64,000 nt of DNA, from the NCBI GenBank assembly GCA_002293455.1, contig DBDH01000099.1, forward strand, positions 7,095-71,094, given 5' to 3'. The notes under the pieces were generated by a model that was not told the DNA's origin, made no database searches, and saw nothing but the letters and a program-made list of their open reading frames with translations. The position numbers were made by a program, and so were the translations under genes. The stretch is from Treponema sp. UBA937 (GTDB taxonomy: Bacteria > Spirochaetota > Spirochaetia > Treponematales > Breznakiellaceae). Positions 33,401-40,775 of this stretch are shown here, piece by piece; the stretch's first letter is position 1; each line of letters starts with the position of its first letter.

Positions 33401-35289
33401 TCGGAAATAAAAGAGTCTCCCGCATGTATGTCGATATATCTGCTCTCTTCTTCCATTCCCGCAATTCTGTAAAGCCCCGACGTATCCGGCTGATCAAGAA
33501 TCGCTCCGAGCGTAAGTTTCGCCTTAAGATTTTCTTCGGTCCATGAAACTTGACCGCTTACTCCCGCGTTCCCTTCATTGCCCGACCCCGCTTCCGAAAA
33601 AGCGTCATCGTTGGTGTTCCAGCGGACTCCAAGCGCAAGCGCCGTACTCAAAGGTCCCGCGGGATCATATTCAACGCCGATTCCTCCCGCAAGGCTTCCA
33701 AACTCACGCTGATTATTTTGTCTCAAATACGTTATCCGGATGGTTTCGTTAAAAGACGCCGGATATTCCAGAACCACCAGGCCTGTATCCTTATTAAAAC
33801 TAAAACGGGAATCTTCAATACCGCCGCGGTACACTTTTACGGAACCCGGCACAATATCGGTTCCCAGCGAATACGACCCTCCGCTTCCGTAATTCGTAAA
33901 GCGGATGCTTATATCTTCGTTGCTTTCCATCGCGGCAGGAAGATATATTTCTTTGCTTATGTCCGTCAAAGGCCACCGGCTTTCCAAAGATCTCCGGTCT
34001 CCAAAACTGCCGTATTTGGTCAGTTCATAGATATTTCTCCGTGACCGGGAAGCAAGGCCAAGCTGTACATCCGGCGCGGTGAAAAGATCTTCAAGCGGCA
34101 GTACTTCATAACCGTTGATACGCTCATCGGTGGAAAGCCTTACAAGACCGGCGGACGCTGTGTTTGAACTGGGAGCCTCGTATCGGTTTTGCCGTTCAAA
34201 GGGCGAAAAAGTCCCCGGTTCATAGATTACCAGGGCCGGAATATCATTGCCGTTAACGGCAATCGTTATGGTTCCGGGATATTTTTTTGACGGGTCTTCC
34301 TGTCCCGGCTGAGCGTACCGGGTTAAATCAAAACCGGAGAAATAATCCTGCACGTCTTTCAGAAATCCGGACGAAGCATAATTCCCCATAGAAGTTTCCC
34401 ACGGGGAATTTGACCCTTTTGTATACAATACGATAACCCTGCCGTCGGGATTGTTTGTTAGTTCGATAATGCCGTATTGGGCGCTTGCGGCCAGCTCGCT
34501 GCTTTCCGCCCTCCGGTATCTGCGTTTGTCACTGCCCGTAAGATTGCCGCTGGAATCTTCAATGTAGACCACCGGTACGGAATCCAGATTCTCATCGGGA
34601 AGAACAAAGGACCTTCCGCGGAGGGGATGTTCAACAGAAACATAGGAATAGGTTCTTTCCCGGTCTCCCGCGTACACGCGTTCTTCCCGGACAGCGGCAT
34701 CGTAACGAAATATGCTGTGGATGGTCAGCGTTTCCGTACCAAAGCGGCCGTAAATTCCGGCGGAACTCCCCGAATCGCCGCCCAAATCAAGATAAGGATA
34801 TTCGGGAAAGTCTAAACCGGTATTTCCGATGCCGACATACTGTATGAATTCGCCAGGTTTTCCCTGATAACCGCCGCGGTAGGTATTCATGGTATATTCA
34901 TCCAGAAACCCGGCTTCGACAAACCATCGTTCTTTAATCCATAAAGATAAAGTCAAATCCGTTTCTTGGGTGAACAAGATCGGCGAATCTGTAGAAGCCG
35001 CCATCACTCCCAAAGGCGTAAGCGATAGGCCCAAATTGCCGCTGAGCGTTCCGTTCCAATACCCTGAAAGAAACAACGAAACATCGGTGTCCCACAAGTT
35101 GAGGTCAAGAAGCTGGGCTGGATCTTCCTGAACGATAAGATTTTTTAATATTTCAACATCGCCGTCAGCGGGAATGACAGAATCTTCCTCCTGCGCCGCA
35201 AGCGGAAGCGCAAGCAACAGGAGAAAAAAGGGAAAAATGGAGTGCAATGCTATCGAAATAGTCTTTAAACGCCTTAGCAAACTGCCCAT
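30421..35289 (-). CDS. Giant exported beta-rich envelope protein (1622 residues), unassigned
   Basis: The signal peptide (FPFFLLLLALPLAA then QEED) is followed by over 1500 residues dominated by beta-strands. These include barrel-like stretches at both ends (LSLTPLGV, then the C-terminal LEGRLYFSVFAELSALYHSA) and modules of the form KVYRGGIEDSRFSFNKDTG. The last resembles the repeated domain of large translocon proteins such as SprA, but I cannot prove homology. It is probably outer-membrane inserted and could export or display a protein. Start: ATG 35289; an in-frame TTG lies directly before it. The promoter is CTGACA-17-TATACT with only about 5 nt of leader. It is a single-gene unit. No family assignment is claimed. 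Confidence 0.7.
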   Translation of the reverse strand: MGSLLRRLKTISIALHSIFPFFLLLLALPLAAQEEDSVIPADGDVEILKNLIVQEDPAQLLDLNLWDTDVSLFLSGYWNGTLSGNLGLSLTPLGVMAASTDSPILFTQETDLTLSLWIKERWFVEAGFLDEYTMNTYRGGYQGKPGEFIQYVGIGNTGLDFPEYPYLDLGGDSGSSAGIYGRFGTETLTIHSIFRYDAAVREERVYAGDRERTYSYVSVEHPLRGRSFVLPDENLDSVPVVYIEDSSGNLTGSDKRRYRRAESSELAASAQYGIIELTNNPDGRVIVLYTKGSNSPWETSMGNYASSGFLKDVQDYFSGFDLTRYAQPGQEDPSKKYPGTITIAVNGNDIPALVIYEPGTFSPFERQNRYEAPSSNTASAGLVRLSTDERINGYEVLPLEDLFTAPDVQLGLASRSRRNIYELTKYGSFGDRRSLESRWPLTDISKEIYLPAAMESNEDISIRFTNYGSGGSYSLGTDIVPGSVKVYRGGIEDSRFSFNKDTGLVVLEYPASFNETIRITYLRQNNQREFGSLAGGIGVEYDPAGPLSTALALGVRWNTNDDAFSEAGSGNEGNAGVSGQVSWTEENLKAKLTLGAILDQPDTSGLYRIAGMEEESRYIDIHAGDSFISEAPEKQQSSFFETPLTDQNRAPLVYRNYRESNLLTSSLHPIEWSGAEKIASEEGPYPVWDNSIKREVLAAEFSLDNEKLWTGFQSPLGDDHNLHTAEQIDIPIRLYGFNTDLSLGDFDVKVQFGTLKDQDNRFGENPEVIVTETIYSAGEIDADGNIKVKPVVLNNIERGQLKHANYMRVLIDGKGNSVSGRILFAPPVVWGASFRPIEADNSNAVSQSSNVSAKEMFDNDLRSKYASLIDKLHPNNVTQRVLNVAWKEGSTNTAYGVDTRIPWIPLINYDTLSFFVKGPETTATDADETDKQILQNAEVQFHITQGPAALNASGKTRLKVIIPGGAFTPGEWSKVEVEYNGSSPEVRVSGVTIDKAIVSYNPNQEHYNDEQDNSGQQSYMILFIKPEDGKSLPAGQFSADEIILENSISSYKFNAGASVDWRIPGVILSIGNVDILEDVSIQSNLESAFRTSPEHRNIEPFAGLLGYSKIAGTILDTLLSLNFRINADSRQTTWNAGYEIDRSFGPVSFNNHFQTGSGGESLLHELSLGLAPTFGVTKVEAGIETSAEYEDMRLDRIWETYAGFKPFDGNNSGIRADFYANWLSYNEEPDGWTSSFGDGWLRSWEAMLPDAGKDADRRNAKLSISGTVDTKPVGANIYLEGESIYNKVQSTTLSNSTVRLELPFMIGKINAMFRLERGFNWGLNRSGTSFYDDSQWFMNSLQASAPLWASIPLYSLFDPSLYDSMKTMYDASKWNAFTENSLFHDLTEIHFQIPQMNGLPSFFIPSAFNMALKRNLHQKLDTLSDVLNLNASIDFAAVNLFGAFGSTPIMKFYQSDEFSNRLEGSIAFPRGEDISWQFLMNQNMSFFGFTEAVLILDNTLTFTDSGWSESLKIDWLVPTKKSLLSVFYSFLMGKALGLKNFPALSEIAAQPFSQLRNETLELSISEKDDELVMNLDLRHESIIRLEGRLYFSVFAELSALYHSATEILSFIGTIGTMLNISF

Positions 35290-35300
35290 CAATAGTGTAT

Positions 35301-35329
35301 AGTATACCTCATAGATTGATGTTTGTCAG
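35301..35329 (-). promoter_or_regulatory. Promoter of the giant envelope protein gene
   Basis: On the reverse strand, CTGACA (35324-35329) and TATACT (35301-35306) are spaced by 17 bp. The ATG at 35289 is 11 nt beyond the -10 box, leaving a 5-nt leader at most and no Shine-Dalgarno sequence. Confidence 0.6.
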
Positions 35330-35343
35330 GCGAGAGTAGAACG

Positions 35344-35631
35344 ATGATTGTTTCCATGATTCAGCTTATTTTTGAGATTCCCGATGTGGTAAATATAAAG
35401 GAAAAACGGAGAATTATCCTTTCCATGAAAGATAAAATCCGCCAGCGTTTTCACATGAGCGTTGCGGAGGTCGATCTGCAGGATTCTCTTTCCTTTGCGC
35501 AGATCGGCGGAGCCCTGGTTTCCAATTCCAAGGTTTACGGCGAATCTGTGATGAATAAAGTGTTGACATTGATTGAGCAGGAAATTCCCGTCAGAATTCA
35601 TGATGTGAAAATTCATTCCGAAGAATTTTAA
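35344..35631 (+). CDS. DUF503 protein (YlxP-like)
   Basis: 95 residues of the DUF503 family, found next to infB/rbfA in many bacteria and possibly linked to ribosome function. The family N-terminus is clear (MIVSMIQLIFEIPDVVNIKEKRR), as is the ILSMKDKIRQRFHMSVAEVD core. Here it is detached from translation genes and divergent from the giant envelope gene. The start at 35344 fits the family; the reading from TTG 35323 adds 7 residues inside the divergent promoter region. Confidence 0.88.
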   Translation: MIVSMIQLIFEIPDVVNIKEKRRIILSMKDKIRQRFHMSVAEVDLQDSLSFAQIGGALVSNSKVYGESVMNKVLTLIEQEIPVRIHDVKIHSEEF

Positions 35632-35652
35632 TATTTTTGCGAGGAGAAGCAA

Positions 35653-36333
35653 ATGCGTTGTAAACATTGTAACTATGTTGTTTTTACAACAATAAGGCTT
35701 GTTGTTTTTACAACGGCATTGTTGTTTTTATTATCATCCTGCATCGGCATAACATCCGGCATCGTTATACGTAATGACGGTTCAGGAACTATCGACATGA
35801 TATACATGGTTTCAGATTCTCTTGACGCTGTCGGAAGGCAGGACGGAAATGCGCGGCAGCCCCCGCTTCCGCTTAGCAGAAACGATTTTGAAAAAACGCT
35901 CTCCCGTATTGACGGATTATCTTTAAAGTCATATAAATCGGAACGGCAGGGACAGCATGTTCTTGTCACGGCAACCTTGGATTTTGCCGGCATCGATGCC
36001 TTGGCCGCTTTTTTGGATGAAAGCCGTCAAACCGTAACGTATACCGAAAGGAACGGCAAAAAAGAACTTGTTTTTACATTTGTAGATGTTCCGGTAAATG
36101 TCGGCGTAAATGAACAGGCATTGTTTACGGAAGCTCTTGACGGTTACATGTTTGATTTTTCCGTAAAAACTCAGGGAACTATGGAAGCCGCTTTTGTTGA
36201 TCAAAACGGTAACGCGTTAAACGCTTCCGCTGCTGGAAATATCAATACGCAAAACGATTCAGTTTCATACCAGGTTCCTATGGCTGATCTCGTTTTTTCA
36301 AAAGAACCGGTGATACTGAAAATCATTTTTTAA
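35653..36333 (+). CDS. Lipoprotein of unknown function
   Basis: 226 residues. The signal peptide ends in lipobox LSSC (about residues 27-30) and contains a duplicated VVFTT(I/A)(R/L)L unit encoded by a 24-bp DNA repeat. The mature part has LppM-like beta-strand features (ITSGIVIRNDGSGTIDMIYMV and a DGLSLKSYKSE motif) and ends hydrophobically (VILKIIF), perhaps a C-terminal membrane strand. GAGGAG stands 6 nt before the ATG. It follows DUF503 by 21 bp, so it may be co-transcribed. The LppM comparison is only a resemblance. Confidence 0.65.
   Translation: MRCKHCNYVVFTTIRLVVFTTALLFLLSSCIGITSGIVIRNDGSGTIDMIYMVSDSLDAVGRQDGNARQPPLPLSRNDFEKTLSRIDGLSLKSYKSERQGQHVLVTATLDFAGIDALAAFLDESRQTVTYTERNGKKELVFTFVDVPVNVGVNEQALFTEALDGYMFDFSVKTQGTMEAAFVDQNGNALNASAAGNINTQNDSVSYQVPMADLVFSKEPVILKIIF
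35677..35724 (+). repeat. 24-bp repeat with self-complementary ends in a signal peptide
   Basis: GTTGTTTTTACAAC at 35677-35690 recurs at 35701-35714, and a third partial copy, GTTGTTTTTA, follows at 35721-35730. Each full copy can form a small GTTGT/ACAAC hairpin. The unit repeats the hydrophobic core of the signal peptide in frame. Confidence 0.7.
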
Positions 36334-36350
36334 CAGACAACTATTAGGTC

Positions 36351-38387
36351 TTATTCAGGAATTGAAAGCGATAATCGGTACGCTGCCGCGTAATCTTCCG
36401 TATTCTCAGGTTTCTCCGGATCAACGGCGCTGTCCCAGCTTGAATAAACGGCCTCCAGAAGTACTGTGCATTGCAGTTCGGCAGGCAGGACAATTTCCAT
36501 CTCAAAAGGATTATCCGGCCGCTCCCCTAAACGGAACAGGGCCGTATTATCTTCATTAAGGCGTTCAAAGGGAGTGGGGGCATCGTAAATAACAAAAGGC
36601 GTGTTCTGATTTACGTTACTGATACTGACATTAAACTTCGCCGGATTCCCCAGCGCGTCCATGGAAAGCGCAAGGACCCGGCGGTCAAGGTACTCCGTAC
36701 TGGTCAGATTCGCGTGTAAAACCTGCCCCGGAGAATGCTCCGCTTCTGTGACGGTTTTTCTAAAGGGCAAAGGCTGAGCCTGGTTCGCCATAACAATTCC
36801 CAAGACCGCAAAAAGAACAACGGTCACGCCGATAACTGACAATTGCCGAATGGTTCTGCTCTTTAATTCCCGGTCGCTCCTGCTCCGGCGGAAAAGAAGA
36901 ATAACCCGGTTTGCCATAAGAATTTCCGGAAGGGCGATACACGCAATAAAAAGCGTTGTATTTATATTGTTTGACATAATCAATATTGCCAGGGCAGGAC
37001 TGCCGGAAGAAATAATATTGATAAGGGCGCCGCATAATTGAAGAGGAATTGCTGTCAAGCATAATAAAGCTGCCCAGGGATTCGTAAAAACGGTACCCAG
37101 GATCGTAAAGATAAAACTCCAGAGAAAAAGCGGCACAAAAGTAATATCTATAAACGCCGCGATAATTGTCCCAATTACCGCCAGAGTTACCGCCGCGTTG
37201 CCGTAAAACAGATCTTTTCTGGGAATCCATATACGGTAAAACACAGGAACAAAAAGGTTATAAAAACACAGAGCAATAAAGATCCTCATTAAAATGCTGA
37301 TGTAATCCGCCTGGAGGTCAGGAATATGGATGATCCTTCGGATAAGAAAATAAATCTGACCGGAAATAAAAAGGCTTCCTGTCAGAAGAAGAAAATGAAG
37401 CAGAACAATCCATGAACGTTTAGAAAATACCTTCCACTGAACCGACAGAATGTACCTGTGGGTTAACGAATATACGAACAATAAAATCAGGGATACTATG
37501 CCGACAGCCAAAAAGACAAAGACCGTAACAATTTCACTAAAGTATATTGTTTTGTTAAATATGTTTATGAAGGAATAGTGGGTATCATAGTTTTCAGAAG
37601 AAATATCTATGCCGGAAACATAGTCCGCAAAAGATTCTCCGCAAAGTTCCGCTGAAATAGAATTTGATGCCGTTTGTTTTCCTTTGACAAGCAGGCTGGG
37701 AAACGCCGCCGCCTGAATGATGTCCAGGGGTTTCTGACTTTGAATCAAACGCAGTTTATACAATTCATTGTAATTGATGGAAAGCGAATAGGGGATCGAA
37801 CATTCCTCAAACGCGTCTGTTAAGGGTTCCAGAACGCTCAGAGGAGCAACGACACCGCTGGAACCGTGGTGAATCGTGAGCGCGCCGGGAGTAAAGGGCA
37901 GATCAAAATAACATATAATCACATTTTCCGGAGTATCGCATAGTGAAACAAGATCGGCGAGTCCGATATTTCTTATGCCGGAAACATCTTCCGGCAGACT
38001 GGAATATTCATCACCGAGAAAGGCAATTCGCGCGTTTATGGGCCTATCTTTCAGCCGTTCCGCGATGTTCAAAGCCGCCGTTATATCGAAGCGCGCAATA
38101 TCCTGGGTATCGTTTAATGTGGAGAGGGGAACCGCGAGAACAAATTGTCCGGTTCCGGTATCTGCCTCCGTTGAGGAATACACTACATGAATGGAAGAGC
38201 CGAACCCTCCCTGGCTTGTAAAAAGGGAACGTTCTTCGTAAGCAATTTCTTTTTCACTGAGAGCCTCTTTGATAAAAGCAAGCCGCCGGTTTTCCAGGTC
38301 CCGGCTTTCATCAAGCCCAAAGACCGGAATAACAGATGCCAGCATACACAGCAGCCCAAACGCCGCCTGTTTCCAATAGTGATCCAC
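36351..38387 (-). CDS. Multi-pass membrane protein with exported N-terminal domain
   Basis: 678 residues. A signal-like start (AFGLLCMLASVIPVFG) leads an extracytoplasmic domain (25-275). Its order of strands (VVYSSTEADTG..., ARIAFLGDEYSSLP) recalls a degenerate M28-type peptidase without visible zinc ligands. Eight or nine membrane helices follow (about 280-530), for example IVTVFVFLAVGIVSLILLFV, then a C-terminal beta-rich domain (545-678). The start is GTG 38387. It faces two flanking lipoprotein genes. It resembles membrane peptidase-like proteins of unknown role; activity is doubtful. Confidence 0.65.
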   Translation of the reverse strand: MDHYWKQAAFGLLCMLASVIPVFGLDESRDLENRRLAFIKEALSEKEIAYEERSLFTSQGGFGSSIHVVYSSTEADTGTGQFVLAVPLSTLNDTQDIARFDITAALNIAERLKDRPINARIAFLGDEYSSLPEDVSGIRNIGLADLVSLCDTPENVIICYFDLPFTPGALTIHHGSSGVVAPLSVLEPLTDAFEECSIPYSLSINYNELYKLRLIQSQKPLDIIQAAAFPSLLVKGKQTASNSISAELCGESFADYVSGIDISSENYDTHYSFINIFNKTIYFSEIVTVFVFLAVGIVSLILLFVYSLTHRYILSVQWKVFSKRSWIVLLHFLLLTGSLFISGQIYFLIRRIIHIPDLQADYISILMRIFIALCFYNLFVPVFYRIWIPRKDLFYGNAAVTLAVIGTIIAAFIDITFVPLFLWSFIFTILGTVFTNPWAALLCLTAIPLQLCGALINIISSGSPALAILIMSNNINTTLFIACIALPEILMANRVILLFRRSRSDRELKSRTIRQLSVIGVTVVLFAVLGIVMANQAQPLPFRKTVTEAEHSPGQVLHANLTSTEYLDRRVLALSMDALGNPAKFNVSISNVNQNTPFVIYDAPTPFERLNEDNTALFRLGERPDNPFEMEIVLPAELQCTVLLEAVYSSWDSAVDPEKPENTEDYAAAYRLSLSIPE

Positions 38388-38432
38388 CGCTCAAACATAG
38401 TCCGTCACAAGAGGCAAGTCAAGTAACAGTGA

Positions 38433-38506
38433 ACAAATAACAATGAGCAGGATTCTTTTTCTTTGTTAACCGCTCATTGCTCATTATTTGTTGTTTGTAG
38501 TATACT
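38433..38506 (+). promoter_or_regulatory. Promoter of a lipoprotein gene, overlapping an inverted repeat
   Basis: TTGCTC (38477-38482) and TATACT (38501-38506) are 18 bp apart. The -35 box lies in the right arm of an inverted repeat: ACAAATAA-CAATGAGC (38433-38448) pairs with GCTCATTG (38472-38479) and TTATTTGT (38484-38491), leaving a 4-nt bulge. The repeat may be an operator or a mobile hairpin. ATG 38514 follows the -10 box by 7 nt. Confidence 0.5.
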
Positions 38507-38513
38507 GTCTGCA

Positions 38514-39176
38514 ATGATTAATCATACAAGAAAGTTCCGCATTCTTGCCGCCGGAATTGTGTTCATTATCTTGTTTTCTTTTTCCTGTTCGCAGAATAAT
38601 CCGAATATTAACGAAGGCTATATCGGACTTTGTTATTACGCGGAGAGCGGAACCATCGAAGGACGGTATTATGTGTTTATCACTCCGTCGGATGATGACG
38701 GAATGGAAGATATTGATGAGATGATTATTTCCCACAAAAAAGAAGGCCTTCGCTGGCGTCTTTCCGCGTCGGACTGGGTTTTAATCAATACCGATGGGAA
38801 GACCTGGATCGGCACCCACAGTATATCGATGCCGGATAGGGAAGCACTCCCAAGAGGTGTGTTTACGGTAGAACTGATTGATAAAGCCGGGATGACGGGC
38901 AGTATGCAGCTCACTTTTGATGTCCGCGGCGCCGCCCATCCTTTTCCGAAATTCTCCATTGAAGACAGACGATATTCGATACAATCAGAATATCCGGCAC
39001 ATTATTTTATCTGTTATGACAGAAGCGGAGCTTTTCTCAGAACGGTAAAGATTGAAAATGCCGAGGGGACATTATCGTCTCTTTCGCTGCCCAGGGACTG
39101 TGAAAGCCTTGCTCTTTGGGCGGAATCCCCCGAAATTTTTCTTTCCGCCTTAACGGAAAGAACCGGAATCAGATAG
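38514..39176 (+). CDS. Lipoprotein of unknown function
   Basis: 220 residues. Signal peptide with a cysteine in FSFSCSQN. The mature protein is beta-rich, with TPSDDDGMEDIDEM and a C-terminal Ig-like strand pattern (GVFTVELIDKAGMTGSMQLTFDV). The likely start is ATG 38514, 7 nt downstream of the -10 box TATACT; the longer frame begins inside the inverted repeat. It is followed by trmB after 40 bp. No family was recognised. Confidence 0.65.
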   Translation: MINHTRKFRILAAGIVFIILFSFSCSQNNPNINEGYIGLCYYAESGTIEGRYYVFITPSDDDGMEDIDEMIISHKKEGLRWRLSASDWVLINTDGKTWIGTHSISMPDREALPRGVFTVELIDKAGMTGSMQLTFDVRGAAHPFPKFSIEDRRYSIQSEYPAHYFICYDRSGAFLRTVKIENAEGTLSSLSLPRDCESLALWAESPEIFLSALTERTGIR

Positions 39177-39216
39177 AAATGAGGCAATTGCAAAACTCCA
39201 GAATAACGGATTGAAC

Positions 39217-39906
39217 ATGAACAGAGAAGCGCCCGGAGAATCTTCCCGCAGAATAAAAAGCTATGTGCTTCGTGCCGGCAGAATGAGCGATGCCCAGAAG
39301 CGGTCTTATGAAAACCTAAAAGATAATTTCTGTATCCCTTTTTCAGAAACGATGCTCAATCCGGAAACACTTTTCGGAAACAAACATCCGCTGACAATAG
39401 AAATCGGCTTTGGGATGGGGATTGCAACCGCCATGATCGCGGAAGCGAATCCCGAAAAAAATTATCTCGGACTGGAAGTTCACAGGCCGGGAATTGGCCG
39501 GCTGCTTTGGGAAATTGAACAGCGGAAAATATCCAACATCAGAATTGTCGAACATGACGCGGTGGAAGTTCTGGAAAAAATGATTTCTGCGGACAGCGTG
39601 GAAGCCTTTCACATTTTTTTCCCCGATCCCTGGCCGAAAAAGCGGCATCATAAACGCCGCCTTGTTAAACGGCCTTTTAACCGTTTGCTTGCGGAAAAAC
39701 TGATTCCCGGCGGCTATATCTATTTTGTCACCGATTGGGCCGATTACGGAGACTGGGCTTTGTCGGAATTGACGGCAACGCCGGAAATCTATAATCAATA
39801 TGAAGGATTCGCGCCGCGTCAAGAATGGCGGCCGGAAACGAAATTTGAATCAAAGGGAATCGCGAAACAGCACGAAGTCCGGGAATTATTATTCAGGAAA
39901 AAATGA
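39217..39906 (+). CDS. trmB: tRNA (guanine-N7-)-methyltransferase
   Basis: A 229-residue TrmB that methylates G46 in the tRNA variable loop. The SAM motif IEIGFGMGIATAMIAEANP is followed by LGLEVHRPGI, IFFPDPWPKKRHHKRRLV (catalytic and RNA-binding Asp/Lys/His) and FVTDWADYGDWAL. Start at ATG 39217 (TTG 39211 is the alternative), with CGGA about 9 nt upstream. Confidence 0.93.
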   Translation: MNREAPGESSRRIKSYVLRAGRMSDAQKRSYENLKDNFCIPFSETMLNPETLFGNKHPLTIEIGFGMGIATAMIAEANPEKNYLGLEVHRPGIGRLLWEIEQRKISNIRIVEHDAVEVLEKMISADSVEAFHIFFPDPWPKKRHHKRRLVKRPFNRLLAEKLIPGGYIYFVTDWADYGDWALSELTATPEIYNQYEGFAPRQEWRPETKFESKGIAKQHEVRELLFRKK

Positions 39907-39918
39907 GATTGACTCTTG

Positions 39919-40674
39919 TTATGTCAATTCCTTGCGAATGAACTTCAGATATTGCCGAACCATGAAGCTGTAGAAAACAGCAGGATTCCCGGTTTCCCGT
40001 GCACGTTCCAATGCTTGAATGTAAGAGATGCGGCTGCTTTTGAAAACATAGAAAATCGGCAAATCGAACATTGATAACATATAATTCATCAAGAGTCTGC
40101 TCACACGTCCGTTGCCGTCCGCAAAGGGGTGTATGCTTACAAAGCGGTAATGCAATTCAAAGGCTGCTTCGCACTTTTCGCGGAATGTTTTGACGCTTTC
40201 TATGTTACGGTTTGTTTCATGTATCAGTGTTTTCATAAGCGCGGGCACTTTACCGGCATCAGGGAAACGCCTTGTTCCCGCAAAAACATTGATAAGCCGA
40301 TAATCACCTTTTGAGCTGTCAAAATTTCCCAAAGCCGTATCGTATTTTGCACCGGTGTTTTTTAACACTATAGCTCCAAGCTCTTTGATAAAATTTTCGC
40401 TGATAGGCATTTTTTCTTTAGCTTTGTCCAAAGCAAAAATAAGCGCTTCCTGATGATCGATCACCATTTGCTGTTCGCTGAACGGTTTGTTTTTAGCGGG
40501 AATATCAAGATCAAGCAGGTTATAAACCTGATTCTCTGTCAATGTACTGCCTTCTATCGCGGTAGAATGGTAGCTGACAGCAAAGCCTGTCATTTTTGCC
40601 AAATCTGCCTGTCCCAGCATTTTTTGCTTATATTCTGATATCAATTTTTCTAATTTCTCTATTTGTGCGTCCAT
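39919..40674 (-). CDS. Fic-domain protein with N-terminal inhibitory motif
   Basis: A 251-residue Fic family enzyme that usually transfers AMP to hydroxyl groups on target proteins. The active-site motif is HPFADGNGRVSRL (His182). An inhibitory (S/T)xxxE(G/N) motif, STAIEG at 37-42, lies in the N-terminal helix. This marks a self-inhibited (class II) Fic protein, so no separate antitoxin is needed. No N-terminal transmembrane segment or HTH domain is visible. It sits alone between trmB and ligA on the opposite strand. Confidence 0.9.
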   Translation of the reverse strand: MDAQIEKLEKLISEYKQKMLGQADLAKMTGFAVSYHSTAIEGSTLTENQVYNLLDLDIPAKNKPFSEQQMVIDHQEALIFALDKAKEKMPISENFIKELGAIVLKNTGAKYDTALGNFDSSKGDYRLINVFAGTRRFPDAGKVPALMKTLIHETNRNIESVKTFREKCEAAFELHYRFVSIHPFADGNGRVSRLLMNYMLSMFDLPIFYVFKSSRISYIQALERARETGNPAVFYSFMVRQYLKFIRKELT

Positions 40675-40762
40675 GAATATTTTATACTACAAAAAGACGA
40701 ATCCGGCAACAAGAATCAGTGCCGTCGTCAACATGCCGTAGCCGAAGAATCATCGTATTAGG

Positions 40763-40768
40763 TATAAT
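40763..40768 (+). promoter_or_regulatory. -10 box of ligA
   Basis: A perfect TATAAT, with no recognisable -35 box at the standard spacing. It is followed after 7 nt by the ATG at 40776, with no Shine-Dalgarno sequence between. Confidence 0.5.
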
Positions 40769-40775
40769 GCTTTTT

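Noticed and set aside
36760..37230. 156-residue reverse-strand frame inside the membrane-protein gene
   Set aside because: Same strand, other frame of the 36351-38387 gene; no start context and no family features.
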